Shown here: piece by piece, positions 34,932-44,229 of the stretch | Numbering within the stretch: position 1 is the first letter of the stretch | Layout of the letters: every line of letters starts with the position of its first letter | Origin: Cyanidium caldarium | Taxonomy: Eukaryota; Rhodophyta; Bangiophyceae; Cyanidiales; Cyanidiaceae | Direction: 5' to 3' | Length of the DNA stretch: 64,000 nt | Assembly (NCBI GenBank): GCA_026184775.1 | Contig: JANCYW010000005.1 | Coordinates: forward strand, 1-64,000 | Notes under the pieces: generated by a model | What the model saw: the letters and a program-made list of their open reading frames with translations, nothing else | Told to the model about the DNA's origin: nothing | The model's database searches: none | Position numbers and translations under genes: made by a program

Positions 34932-36554
34932 TTATACGGAGAAATTCGACTTGTCCTCCAATATCGACTCCAACTGCTCCACGTTGGACACCGGCTCGAT
35001 GCGACAACGCTCGCCGTAGTGCGCCTCGATCTGCCGCAGCAGCGCGGCACTGCGGGCGTCGTACACGAAATTGATGGCCACGCCTTTGCGGCCAAAGCGG
35101 CCGGTGCGGCCGACCCGATGCAGATAGTTCTCGGCGTCGGCGTGGCCGGTGCGGTCGCGCGGCAGGTCGTAGTTGATCACCACGGTGGTGGCCAGTACGT
35201 CGACGCCGCGCGATAACACTGCGGTGCTGATCAGGATGCGGTCGGTGCCGGCGCGGAACGAGTCGATCACCCGGTCGCGCTCTTCGGGCGTCATGTCGCC
35301 GCCGTGCAGCAGTGCCACGGAGTGGCCGTCGGCGCGCATGCGTCGCGCCAGCTCGGAGGCGTCGCGTCGCCGCTCCACGAAGATGATCGATTGGCCGATC
35401 TGCAACGAGCCGTAAATATCGCTGAGCACTTGGAAACGGCCGTCGGCCGACGCGCAGTCGATGTAGAACTGCTTCACGTGCTCCAGGCTCAGCTGCTCGC
35501 GCTTCACGACGATCTGGTTGGCGTGCGGCACCACCCGGAGGGCGAATTCTCGCACGTGGTCCGGATAGGTGGCCGAGAAGAGCAGCGTCAGCACGTCGGG
35601 CGGCAACACTTTCTTGATGCGCAGCGTCTGGTCGCCCATGCCTTGCGTGTCGATCATCTCGTCGGCCTCGTCCAGCACCAGGATGCGGACGTGTCGCCCG
35701 TTGAACACCCGGTGCCGCAACAAGTCCATCACCCGGCCGGGCGTACCGACGACGATGTGGTCGGTGATGGCGGTGAGGCGCGCCTGCAGCCGCTCCTCAT
35801 CGCCTTGTTTCACCGCCAAAAACACCCGACACCCGGTGTATTTGCCCAAATTCATGATCACGTCACGTATCTGCCGCGCCAGCTCTCGCGTCGGCACCAG
35901 ACACAGCGCCTGCGGCAGGTCGCGCTTCGGGTCGATGCGCGCCAACATGCCCAGCACGAAGCAGGCCGTCTTGCCCGAGCCGTTGTGCGCCTGGGCGATG
36001 AGGTTCCGCGGATCTTTGGCTAGGATGAGCGGCAGCGACGCCGCCTGCACCTTGCTCGGTTTGGAGAACTTCATCGAGTACACCCCTTGCAGCAGCTCCA
36101 CCGACAGGCCCAACTCCTCGAAGCTGGTGGCAGAGGTGTACGGCGGGCTGCTGGCGTCCGCGTACAGCACTTCCACTTGATCCGTGCCGTCGCCTTCATT
36201 CAGACCGCGCAACGGCAGTGGTTCATCCACGTCCTCCTCCTCCTCCTTGTCGTCGTCGTCGTCGTCTGCCTCGTTCAACACGCCTCTCTTCTGGTCTCCC
36301 TTGGACTGGTGCTTGCCACCGGCACTGAGCTCTTTCAGCGGTTGCAACAGCGCGTCCGCCGTGCCATTATCCTCGTCGGCTCCTTTTGCGGTCTCCTCAC
36401 TCTCTGACGCCTGCCCCTCCCGGCCGTCCGTGGCGACTTTCTGTCCGGCGTCCGTCGCCGTCTCCGGTGTCCGGTCGTCCCGGCCACCGCCGTCGTCCCC
36501 CTTGAATTCCTTTTCCCCGGCGGTTGCCGTCGCGTCCGTCTCCTCGCCAGCCAT
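34932..36554 (-). CDS. DBP5: DEAD-box RNA helicase DBP5 (DDX19) type
   Basis: 540 aa from ATG 36554. DBP5 remodels mRNPs on the cytoplasmic face of the nuclear pore during mRNA export. A ~130-residue acidic N-terminus with Asp/Glu runs precedes the core. Motifs: SFEELGLSVELLQGVYSM, Q-motif glutamine in KPSKVQAASLPLIL, AHNGSGKT (I), PTRELA (Ia), GTPGRV (Ib), LDEADEM (II), SAT (III), then IIFVERR, VSRGVDV-type LSRGVDV (V) and HRVGRTGRFGRKG (VI). The SATYPDHVREFA and ENYLHRVGRTGRFGR context and the C-terminal EPVSNVEQLE are characteristic of DBP5/DDX19 rather than eIF4A. Confidence 0.9.
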   Translation of the reverse strand: MAGEETDATATAGEKEFKGDDGGGRDDRTPETATDAGQKVATDGREGQASESEETAKGADEDNGTADALLQPLKELSAGGKHQSKGDQKRGVLNEADDDDDDKEEEEDVDEPLPLRGLNEGDGTDQVEVLYADASSPPYTSATSFEELGLSVELLQGVYSMKFSKPSKVQAASLPLILAKDPRNLIAQAHNGSGKTACFVLGMLARIDPKRDLPQALCLVPTRELARQIRDVIMNLGKYTGCRVFLAVKQGDEERLQARLTAITDHIVVGTPGRVMDLLRHRVFNGRHVRILVLDEADEMIDTQGMGDQTLRIKKVLPPDVLTLLFSATYPDHVREFALRVVPHANQIVVKREQLSLEHVKQFYIDCASADGRFQVLSDIYGSLQIGQSIIFVERRRDASELARRMRADGHSVALLHGGDMTPEERDRVIDSFRAGTDRILISTAVLSRGVDVLATTVVINYDLPRDRTGHADAENYLHRVGRTGRFGRKGVAINFVYDARSAALLRQIEAHYGERCRIEPVSNVEQLESILEDKSNFSV

Positions 36555-36821
36555 AACCAGCGCCTACAGAGTGTCTCGGCGCGCTCCTCTCTGGTGCCTC
36601 GTGTTAAAAAGTTGTTCGCAATCCTCCTCCTCCTCCGCCACCACAGCACGCGCTGCCGAACGGGACTCGGCGACAAACCGCAACCCGCGACGCGCCGAGC
36701 CATCGCGCGCACGAACGAGGCGTTCGTCGCGCCCTCTGTCGGCAACAGCATCCGGTCTCTCGACACACACCCACACACACCATCCGTTTAGGCCACCCTA
36801 CCCTCACCCGATGCACTCTCA

Positions 36822-37811
36822 TCACCGCTCTTCCTCCACGGGATACACTGCGCGATGGGCAAACTCGGGCAGCACAAACGCCGCCTGGTGCACGCGACTG
36901 TTGTAGTATCGCAGCTGCTGGCGCATCGCCTTGGGTGGCTCGCGCGCAGGCACGCTGGCGGTGCGGCGTTGCCGCCAGCAGTCGCCCTTGCCGCAGATGA
37001 TAAACCCGATCTGACCGCTCGGATACGTCGGCACGCTGGCGCACGCGTACTCCACCATGTCGAACACCCGTCGCAGCGCCTGCATGGTGACGGTGATCCA
37101 CTCCAGATGCAGCCACAAGCATTCGCCTTGCACGCACACCAGCCCGCCGTCTCGTAGCGATGCGTGCACCGCTTGATAAAACGGCAGCTCGAACAGCACT
37201 TGCGCCGGACCGACCGGGTCCGATGCATCGGTGATGATCACGTCGAACGATTCGACCGCCTGGCGCATAAACTCCGCCCCGTCGCGCACCTCCAACCGCA
37301 CCTTGGGGTGGGTGCCGTCCAGTGCGCCGGCCGATACCGACGGCAACAGGCGGCGCGACACGTCCATCACCTGCGCATCCAGCTCGCACAACACCACCTG
37401 CTCCAACTCCGCGCCGTGTCCGTCGTGTCGCAGCACCTCGCGCAACACTCCGCCGTCGCCGCCGCCCACCACCAACACCCGCCGCGGTTGCGAGTGCGCG
37501 AACATGGGCAGGTGCGCCAGCATCTCCTGGTAGGCGAACTCGTCGCGCTCGGTCAGCTGGATCGCCCCGTCCAGCACCAGCACCCGCCCGTGCGCCCGCG
37601 ACTCGAACACCAGCACGTCCTGGTACGCCGAACGGGAGTGATGCAACACCCGATCCACCTGTAGCGTCATAGCCTGGCCGGGCCACAGCGCGCCGCGCTC
37701 GTGAAACCAGCCATCGACGATGAGCGGCGCCGCAGCTGGAATGACGTGGTTGGTGTCTGTGGGCAGGTGGGCAGAGGGATGGACACCGCCATCGGCGATC
37801 TCTTCGTTCAT
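36822..37811 (-). CDS. Spermidine synthase
   Basis: 329 aa from ATG 37811. It transfers the aminopropyl group of decarboxylated SAM to putrescine. The N-terminal beta domain has DGWFHERGALWPGQAMTLQV; the binding residues lie in VLVLDGAIQLTERDEFAYQEM; the SAM-type motif is VLVVGGGDGGVLREVLRH; the catalytic Asp is in DVIITDASDPVGPAQVLF; and LVCVQGECLWLHLEWI and PTYPSGQIGFIICGKG complete the family pattern. Spermine or thermospermine synthase activity cannot be excluded, but the motif set is closest to plant and animal spermidine synthases. No transit peptide is evident. Confidence 0.92.
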   Translation of the reverse strand: MNEEIADGGVHPSAHLPTDTNHVIPAAAPLIVDGWFHERGALWPGQAMTLQVDRVLHHSRSAYQDVLVFESRAHGRVLVLDGAIQLTERDEFAYQEMLAHLPMFAHSQPRRVLVVGGGDGGVLREVLRHDGHGAELEQVVLCELDAQVMDVSRRLLPSVSAGALDGTHPKVRLEVRDGAEFMRQAVESFDVIITDASDPVGPAQVLFELPFYQAVHASLRDGGLVCVQGECLWLHLEWITVTMQALRRVFDMVEYACASVPTYPSGQIGFIICGKGDCWRQRRTASVPAREPPKAMRQQLRYYNSRVHQAAFVLPEFAHRAVYPVEEER

Positions 37812-38241
37812 GTCGATGTGGGTGCCGCCTTTCCGATCACGTCCTGCACCGGCGTGCGGGCGATCCCGCGTTTGGGAGTGCTGGGCGGCGCCAGGCGCAG
37901 AACCGGCCTCCCCCCGCGCGCCCGCCGGGTTGCGGGTCCGGCGAACGTGAACTCGCGGGGTCGAGTCGGCTCGTCAGGCGGTCGCGTGGACACTGGGTCA
38001 TGGAAAGGTCGCAGTGGAACCAGTCGAGACTGAAAGCGTGGTAGGTGGTGTGGAGAGTACAACAAGCTTGCGCGCGCCCGCTCGGTGGCCGCGCTGGGGT
38101 ATGCGGTCGAGAAGAATCCGTTGTTCCTCCTGCGACGGGAGTCGGCGTTCCGCTGGCCGCTCGCCCTGTTCGTGAGCGCCCGAGCGGGGGGCAATCCACC
38201 CACGTCAAAAGGAGGATCTTCCCCATCTCGGACCTCTGCCC
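37812..38241. promoter_or_regulatory. Divergent promoter region, spermidine synthase / unknown gene
   Basis: 430 bp between two divergent ATGs. GC-rich; no reading frame with a domain, no tRNA-like fold and no clear TATA element. Confidence 0.45.
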
Positions 38242-39564
38242 ATGAACTTTGACGCCCTTGAAAGCGCCTTCGTTCGGGCGTGTGCCGCTGGTGCTGCGGA
38301 GGCGCTCGCGGCACCGACCGCCGACCCCCCGTCTGCACCGCTGGCTATGGCGGATCGTCGCACCGCACGGCAGTTGCTGCTCCAAGCGCTGCTCAGCGAT
38401 GCCCTCTTGGCAGTTTGTGTGACGCGAACACCCACTCGACCATCACCGGCATCGACGGAACCCGATAGCGTGATGCCCGCCGTCGCCCAGGCGTTTGCCG
38501 CGGCGGTCGGGGAGCATCACCGCATCCCACCGCCTCCACTGGGCAGTGTGGCGCTGGTGAGCGCCGCCACCCTTTCCTACCAGCAACTGGTGCGGGATAT
38601 GGTCGATGAGCACAGTGCCTCGCGCGCCGAGTCGCTGGCGCTGTGGCGCTTCCTCAACGACCGATGGGGCGCGTCGCCGATGCCGCACCGGTTCATGCGC
38701 CTGCTGCACGCCTACCGCGAACTGTTCGCGCACATCATCCACGACGATCTGCCGCCAGCGCCAGTGCAGCCAAACGCCTGGAATGCGGAGGTGGTGGACG
38801 AGCTGGTGCAGCAGTTTTTCAGTGTCGCGCGCCGCTGCCGCTACTCGTGGATGATATTCCGGCCGGCGGCGTCGACGGCCAGCGCCGATGTGGAGCGGTT
38901 GTCTCACCTGTGGCGAGAGGCCTGCGTACGCAGCGGTATTCGGCCAGGCGTCACCGAATGGCCGCAGGAGGCGACGCGCCTGGCGCTCGGTCGTCTGCTG
39001 TATCGAGTGGCGTGCTGGGTTACCGAGGGCGATTCGCGAGCAGCGGACGGCGCGTCGAGCCAGCGCTCGGGACCTCGGCAGCGGTGTCCGTGGTGGTTGC
39101 CGTTCGTGCCACCGGCGGCCATCGCGCAACAAGTGTACCTCGCGTTGATCGACGAAGAGACGCGGCAAGTGTGTGAGATGGCGATGTTGTTGCGGGAGTT
39201 CGGCCCGCCCGCATCCGACGCGCCGGCGGAAGCGGATGCCGATGCATCCGCAGTGGACGATCCATCCGCGTATGTTGCTCGCAAAATGCGACACGCCGCT
39301 CGAACGCTGGAGGGCACGTCGATATCCCATCGCAGCGCCGTGGCACCCGCTGACGTGCATGAGGGCAGCGAGGCGATGGAGACCGCCTCGAACGCGACAG
39401 TCGCCAGTGACACACCTGCCGACTCCGAGCTGTCCGCTGCGCTGCCTACGCTTGCAGAGGCCGGCGCGGATGCTGTCGCCGCCCACGTGCAACTGCGTTT
39501 TGCCAACGGCACGTGTCACCTGCAAGGAGACGGCATCACGCCCATCCGCCTCCACCTCGATTGA
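38242..39564 (+). CDS. Unknown protein, helical
   Basis: 440 aa from ATG 38242. I do not recognise it. The N-terminal and central parts are predicted helical with conserved-looking aromatic clusters (ESLALWRFLNDRWGASP, HRFMRLLHAYRELFAHIIHDD, RRCRYSWMIFRP, LLYRVACWVTEGD, WWLPFVPPAAIAQQVY). The last ~130 residues are Ala/Asp/Ser-rich and probably disordered. There is no signal peptide or membrane helix. Amino-acid use and the ATG context match neighbouring genes, so it is likely a real gene specific to the group or too diverged to place. Confidence 0.7.
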   Translation: MNFDALESAFVRACAAGAAEALAAPTADPPSAPLAMADRRTARQLLLQALLSDALLAVCVTRTPTRPSPASTEPDSVMPAVAQAFAAAVGEHHRIPPPPLGSVALVSAATLSYQQLVRDMVDEHSASRAESLALWRFLNDRWGASPMPHRFMRLLHAYRELFAHIIHDDLPPAPVQPNAWNAEVVDELVQQFFSVARRCRYSWMIFRPAASTASADVERLSHLWREACVRSGIRPGVTEWPQEATRLALGRLLYRVACWVTEGDSRAADGASSQRSGPRQRCPWWLPFVPPAAIAQQVYLALIDEETRQVCEMAMLLREFGPPASDAPAEADADASAVDDPSAYVARKMRHAARTLEGTSISHRSAVAPADVHEGSEAMETASNATVASDTPADSELSAALPTLAEAGADAVAAHVQLRFANGTCHLQGDGITPIRLHLD

Positions 39565-39806
39565 CGGCCAGCAAGACGCGCCCACGGCACTGGAGATGTT
39601 TTGCGTCGACGCGGGCGGGGCGTCGGTTCGGAATGCATCCGCTCTGCTCGCACCATCGCGCCCCTCACGAGCCAATCTACAACTACCGAGTTTACCATCT
39701 ACCCTCCGGGCAGCGACAGCGATGCGGGTCAGCGCTAGCCCCGGCTCTATCCGGCCTTTCCCGGCTGCGCATCCTGGGCACAACATCACCGTCCGGCCGC
39801 CCCGAC

Positions 39807-40290
39807 CTACCCCCCATTCCGAGGCACCGCCTCCAAAAATCCGTACGCCTGCAGCACTCGCTCCAGTTGCTCTTCGCGCCAAGTTTCCACATCCAGCACC
39901 ACCAGCTCGGTGGCATTAGCGCTGTACAGCTTCAGCTGTGGCTTGTCGCGGGTGTAGTCGCGCAGCAGCGGCTTGCGAAACGCGTGCCGCTTCTCCTCAA
40001 ACGCGCTGACCACAAACGAACGGAGCGGCGGGTACCTCGCCAAAGCCTATACAGAGCAACCGGCAGACGCCGGAATGCACCAGCCCACCAGCGTCGCCAC
40101 GGTTAGTGTCCTGTGTTCGGGATATCAGATGCGTCTGCGATGCACGCAGACCGTGACTCACCACAGAGGTGGCGAATAGGCCTGCCAGGGTCGGCGCGCC
40201 CGCCCGCCACTCGTCTGCCAATGCAGATAAGGTGTTTCCGTCGTCGTTGCTCAACGTCGTCATCATCTCCCACGTCGTGCACTTACTCAT
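39807..40290 (-). CDS. L51/S25/CI-B8-domain protein (mS25-like), one intron
   Basis: Two exons: 40290-40162 (43 codons from ATG) and 40046-39807 (79 codons plus stop), 122 aa. The 115-bp intron has donor GTGAGT, branch ACTAACC (about 40107-40101) and acceptor TATAG, and keeps the frame in phase 0. Exon 2 alone has no ATG and starts right after an in-frame TAG that belongs to the acceptor. The encoded LRSFVVSAFEEK, PQLKLYSANATELVVLDVET and EEQLERVLQAYGF match the pattern of the thioredoxin-like L51/S25/CI-B8 domain, closest in wording to mitoribosomal mS25 (LVDVET then a helix). NDUFA2 or a selenoprotein-M-like fold are alternatives; the CxxC of the latter is absent. A later ATG in exon 1 (40266) is possible. 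Confidence 0.6.
40047..40161 (-). other. Spliceosomal intron
   Basis: 115 nt, GTGAGT to TATAG on the minus strand, with ACTAACC about 55 nt before the 3' splice site. The branch sequence matches the strict consensus expected for intron-poor cyanidialean genomes. It is the only intron in the window I can support. Confidence 0.7.
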
Positions 40291-40946
40291 CTGCTCGGAG
40301 CGTACAGCACGCCGCGCTCCACGCGAGCGGCCTCGGCAGCACTGACGCTGACCGCGCGCCGATAGGCTGCATCACCGGCGTCCGTCGCCGCCGTGCCCGA
40401 CTGAGCGCTGGCATCGGTGATACTGGGCATAGTGAGCTGGTTGCCGACGTACAGCATGCCCCAGGTGAACAGCGCGATGGCCGTGACCACCAGCACCAGC
40501 CGCGCGGCGCCCCACGCCAATCCGCGGCGGGCGCCCAGCCGTGCCCGCCGCCCGCTCTGGGACGATCGCGAGACCGGCAACGACTCGGTAGCCATGCCGC
40601 GCTCCACATCCATCGTGCCGCCGTGGCGCACCGAAGACAACGCGCTCATAGCACCGACGTGCGACGGCGACGTGTTGAACACGGCGGCCGAGCCGAGGCG
40701 TCGCTCCAACCATCTCGGATGGCCCGCCGGATCGCCACGCGAAGAGCGCCCAGTACACAAGAGGAGAGCGTCGTCGACCGAAACCAGTTGCCGTGTTACT
40801 TGTTGGGACGTGTGCCCGTATCCACTGACTCTCTCGCTCTTTACAGGTATCTCCGTTCGATCCGTAGGCGGCGACTTGAACCCGGCAGCCGCCTTTCCCG
40901 TGGTACGACCACCCCCTCTGAACATCCCGCCCGCCCCACTGTACAT
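40287..40946 (-). CDS. Small single-pass membrane protein, unknown
   Basis: 219 aa from ATG 40946, or 120 aa from ATG 40649. One clear membrane helix (VLVVTAIALFTWGMLYVG) lies ~60 residues from the C-terminus and is preceded by an Arg-rich stretch (GRRARLGARRG), suggesting the N-terminus stays in the cytosol. The tail is Ala/Ser-rich. Family not recognised. The long version would start only 35 bp after the fibrillin stop, so the shorter start may be the real one. Its TGA overlaps the ATG of the mS25-like gene (ATGA). Confidence 0.45.
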   Translation of the reverse strand: MYSGAGGMFRGGGRTTGKAAAGFKSPPTDRTEIPVKSERVSGYGHTSQQVTRQLVSVDDALLLCTGRSSRGDPAGHPRWLERRLGSAAVFNTSPSHVGAMSALSSVRHGGTMDVERGMATESLPVSRSSQSGRRARLGARRGLAWGAARLVLVVTAIALFTWGMLYVGNQLTMPSITDASAQSGTAATDAGDAAYRRAVSVSAAEAARVERGVLYAPSR

Positions 40947-40981
40947 CACGCCCGCACCGACGCTTCCTTCTCCCCGCTCTT

Positions 40982-41713
40982 CTACTCCCGCACCAGCACA
41001 AACACGTTGGACAGGTTGCCGCGCGATATGCGCATGTCCTCGTCCAAGTAGGTGATATCCAACCAGCCGCGGGCGGTGCGCGGCGCTCGGGCCTTTATCG
41101 GCCCCAACCGAAACTCCTGAAACTGCACCTCCACGCGACGCGGCGGCTTGACGGTGAACGTGGCCCGCACTTTGTTGGGTATCAGACCGAGCATGCGCTC
41201 CTCGTTGATGACCATGCCCTGCTCCAACAAGATCGTCTGATACACCGAGTTGCCTGCCGGACGAATGAACGGCGGTCGATCCATACCCAACACATTCTTC
41301 GAGTTGCTGTACACCAGGCGCCACCGACCGCCCAGCAGCGGTGAGTCCACCGGGTACCGCGTCGGATTCTGCGCCTCCAGCGGTCTGATAAAGTACTCGT
41401 CGATAACACGGTCCTGCTCAGGCGAGTACCCGCGGCGACCCAAATCCAGATCGGCCACTCGGTCCAACAGTTTCTGTTTCAGCTCCGCCGTCGTCGGCGA
41501 CGTGAGAAACACGTTCATCTGCAGCGCCGGCGGGGCGACCCGCCGAGGCGGGGTCGCCGCCAGAGACGGCGCCGCGGAACGTCGCACCGCCAACGACCTA
41601 CAAGCGTCTCCCCGAAACGCACTATGCCGCAATGCACTGCGCGCACCCGTCGAAGCACGCCAAGTTGCCCAGGACGACGACGACGACGACGACGACGACG
41701 ACAACACAAACAT
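40982..41713 (-). CDS. Plastid fibrillin (PAP/plastoglobulin)
   Basis: 243 aa from ATG 41713, a start that leaves a typical Ser/Arg-rich plastid transit peptide (with a serine run encoded by a GAC/GTC repeat) before the mature region at about residue 55-60. Fibrillins are lipocalin-like proteins of plastoglobules and thylakoids. Matching blocks: TAELKQKLLDRVADLDLGRRGYS, NPTRYPVDSPLLGGRWRLVYSNSKNVLG, GNSVYQTIL, RVEVQFQEFRLGPIKAR and the C-terminal WLDITYLDEDMRISRGNLSNVFVLVR, which is the PAP/fibrillin signature. Confidence 0.9.
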   Translation of the reverse strand: MFVLSSSSSSSSSSWATWRASTGARSALRHSAFRGDACRSLAVRRSAAPSLAATPPRRVAPPALQMNVFLTSPTTAELKQKLLDRVADLDLGRRGYSPEQDRVIDEYFIRPLEAQNPTRYPVDSPLLGGRWRLVYSNSKNVLGMDRPPFIRPAGNSVYQTILLEQGMVINEERMLGLIPNKVRATFTVKPPRRVEVQFQEFRLGPIKARAPRTARGWLDITYLDEDMRISRGNLSNVFVLVRE

Positions 41714-41876
41714 TGTGTTCGCGACGGAGGTCGGGAAGCGCGACGAGCGTGAACACCCGACCGCCGCGAATCGGAACGGCGCATCGCGGCGCGACTCCCC
41801 GAACGCATGCGCGCGGCCGATGGAGAGGCGAGGGAAGTGTCGCGGAGGGGCGTTTCGGGAAACGCGTGCGCACCGC

Positions 41877-42254
41877 ATGCCAGCGTCCAGTGACGAAGAG
41901 GGCGGCACGGAGGAGTCCGTGGGGCAGTTGATGGATGCGTTGGAAAAGGATATATTGGCGCTGCGGGAGGCGCTGCACGCGGTGAGCGGCTCGGGCGCCG
42001 TCGACAACCACCAAAGCGAGCGAGCGGTAACGCAGGCCTACGCCGCCTGCTGCTCTCGCCTGCAGCAACTGAATGCACGGCTGCGTGCCTCGTTCACCCA
42101 CGAGGAGTGGCTGCGGGGCGTAGAAGAGGAGGCCGGTCGAGATGAAGCTGCCGAGACGGACACCGACTGGGCGGCGAGGCGGTTGGCGTTGGACGCTGCG
42201 TGGGCGCGCATGCGGGCCGTGGCCACCTTGACGCCCTCGCATCCGCCCCGATGA
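41877..42254 (+). CDS. Small coiled-coil protein, unknown
   Basis: 125 aa from ATG 41877 (an ATG at 41820 would add 19 residues). Acidic N-terminus, then heptad-like VGQLMDALEKDILALREALHAV, QAYAACCSRLQQLNARL and a charged C-terminal helix. The size and helix pattern resemble small Mediator or adaptor-complex subunits (for example MED22), but no motif is decisive. It is divergent from fibrillin and converges on the USP gene. Confidence 0.45.
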   Translation: MPASSDEEGGTEESVGQLMDALEKDILALREALHAVSGSGAVDNHQSERAVTQAYAACCSRLQQLNARLRASFTHEEWLRGVEEEAGRDEAAETDTDWAARRLALDAAWARMRAVATLTPSHPPR

Positions 42255-42336
42255 CGCGGTCGAGAAAATGGGGCAGGCGCGATGATGCGCCCACCGGTAG
42301 ATCCTTCCCTACAAGACCGCCGACCCATATTTCCAT

Positions 42337-44229
42337 TTACATCCGCTGGTATGCCAGGAGATACGCCGGCCGGGCGAGCACCGCACGCACCGGCACCGGA
42401 TACACCTGCACGTCGTCACAGCAGAGCCATCGATACGTCTGGTCTTCCGCGCCCGTCCCGCCATTCATTCGTGCTGTCGCTTCCTCTTGCGACACGGCCA
42501 CGTCCGCGATGTAGTGGCCGCCGACCCACTCCGCGCCGAGATGCGTCACCACCGCCACCAACCGATACCGCCGGGCACCCCATTCGGTATGTCGCGCTGC
42601 CGCATGCACCCATGCCGGATCGATGTCCAGACACAGCGGAAAAGCGACGTGATGATCCAGTTTGCGCGGTTGCGCGCCGGCGCGGCTCCACCCGAACCGC
42701 TTCAGATGGAACAGCAGCACCGGCGGCAGCGGCACGTCCCAGGTGATGCGTCTGCACACCGACATGTCGGGCATGCGCGATGCACGCCCCAGCAGCCCGG
42801 TTGCGGACATCAAGTCTTTTGGTGATGCATCCGCCACCCGCTCCGGCTCCATGAAGTGCTGAATGGCCTCGGGCAACGAGCGCGCCCGTCGCGGATCGAT
42901 ATCGATCGACATGACCAGAAACGGCTCTTTCACGATCGAGCGCTTGCTGCCCTTGCGGTGCACGTCGCTGCACAGCAGACCGCCGAAAATGGTCGACACA
43001 AAACTCGGCGCCGTGCCGTGGATGCGCAAGCGCGCGGTGCGGCCGCGGCGGTCCACCGTGGTCCACTCGCCGTCGCCAGTTGTGGACGACGAGTCGCCCG
43101 CCGCGATGCGATGTTCCGCCTCGCGGGCATCCCGCAGCGCCTGCACGCGGTCGGCGATGCGCTCGTCACGGAGCGGCACCGCCTCGTGCAGCGCCTGCAA
43201 CAGCTGCACGGCCTCGTCATGCAGGCCGTCCAACAATAAAGTGAGCAGCTCTTGCGCGTCTTCCTGACCGCCGCGCGCCAGCGACTGCAACAGCCCACCA
43301 GCGCCGTCCCAGAAGTAGTCCGGCACCAGGTACGGCGCCGGTCGCGATGCGGTCCGTGCGGCCGTCGTAGCGTGCAGTCGTCGCCACGCCCGCCACTCCG
43401 ACAGCAGTCGCATAAAGCCGGACAAGAGCGGACAGCTGTATGCATTGGCCAGCACCGTCGGCGTTGGCAACACGTGCGCCAACGCGGTGCACGTATCCGC
43501 GAATGGGCGCACCGCCAGCAGCGCCTGCAGCACCGCGTTGAGGAAACACGAGTTGCCCGTGTTGGCCAGACCTGGTCGCGCCGACGGGTGGCTCATCGGG
43601 CCCGATGGTGATGGATGTTCATCGGGCGTATGTCGGTGGTTCGGATGCGCGCTCGGTGGTGCGTCCGGTTGCCCCTCGCGATGACCGTAACGCAGCAGTG
43701 CCCTGGCCGCCGGCCAGTCCACCAATTGGGTATCGCTGTCCGTTCCGTTTTCCGGTACAAACGGTACGGCCTCGCTGGCGGGTGGCGATCCGGCGGGCGA
43801 CGGCACGGAAGTAGCTTCGTCTCCAGCTCGATGCACCCCGCCGGCCACCGCCGACCACGGCAGGGTACCCGATGGAGCCAGCGCCGCTGCGCCATTTGCT
43901 TCTTGATTCGATGTCAGCGGCGTGCTCGATGTCGTCGCCCGTTCCTCATCCACCGCGTGGCACTCGGGCACTCCACTCGATGGGGTGCACCCGGGTGCTC
44001 CAGCGTCAGCACTCACCTGGCACCCGCTCAACGCCCGTCGCACCTCGTCCACAGCACTGCTATCCACTTTCGGCGGTTCGTCTCCCCGCCGTCGCCACGG
44101 TCCACGTCGTTGAGCCCCTCGCGCCGCCCCGCCATCTCGCCGCTGTCTCCGCGGTGTCCTCCCCCCACCGTTCTCATTCCCCCGTCGGCGGGGGTGCCGT
44201 CCCACAACTTCCCACCCCTCCCCGTTCAT
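42337..44229 (-). CDS. Ubiquitin-specific protease, USP10/UBP3-like
   Basis: 630 aa from ATG 44229. A cysteine protease removing ubiquitin. A ~215-residue low-complexity, probably disordered N-terminus precedes the USP domain. Cys box: GLANTGNSCFLNAVLQALL; QEDAQELLTLLLDGLHDE follows; then FGGLLCSDVHRKGSKRSIVKEPFLVMSIDI, LPPVLLFHLKRFGW, the catalytic His in WVGGHYIADVAV and the terminal YRWLCCDDVQVYPVP, ending in AYLLAYQRM. The order and the S..FGG.. and PF..L.LDI blocks are closest to USP10/Ubp3, which act on vesicle coat proteins and ribosomes. The usual zinc CxxC pairs of the fingers are not evident. Confidence 0.88.
   Translation of the reverse strand: MNGEGWEVVGRHPRRRGNENGGGRTPRRQRRDGGAARGAQRRGPWRRRGDEPPKVDSSAVDEVRRALSGCQVSADAGAPGCTPSSGVPECHAVDEERATTSSTPLTSNQEANGAAALAPSGTLPWSAVAGGVHRAGDEATSVPSPAGSPPASEAVPFVPENGTDSDTQLVDWPAARALLRYGHREGQPDAPPSAHPNHRHTPDEHPSPSGPMSHPSARPGLANTGNSCFLNAVLQALLAVRPFADTCTALAHVLPTPTVLANAYSCPLLSGFMRLLSEWRAWRRLHATTAARTASRPAPYLVPDYFWDGAGGLLQSLARGGQEDAQELLTLLLDGLHDEAVQLLQALHEAVPLRDERIADRVQALRDAREAEHRIAAGDSSSTTGDGEWTTVDRRGRTARLRIHGTAPSFVSTIFGGLLCSDVHRKGSKRSIVKEPFLVMSIDIDPRRARSLPEAIQHFMEPERVADASPKDLMSATGLLGRASRMPDMSVCRRITWDVPLPPVLLFHLKRFGWSRAGAQPRKLDHHVAFPLCLDIDPAWVHAAARHTEWGARRYRLVAVVTHLGAEWVGGHYIADVAVSQEEATARMNGGTGAEDQTYRWLCCDDVQVYPVPVRAVLARPAYLLAYQRM

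Noticed and set aside
39807-40043. Reading the mS25-like exon 2 as a stand-alone selenoprotein-M-like gene
   Set aside because: It lacks an ATG and the CxxC/CxxU redox motif, and the in-frame stop before it is TAG within a convincing splice acceptor, not a TGA selenocysteine codon.
40860-40900. A tRNA-like GGTTCAAGTC on the minus strand
   Set aside because: The neighbouring bases do not form a T stem, and no D arm, anticodon arm or complementary acceptor, in normal or permuted order, was found nearby.
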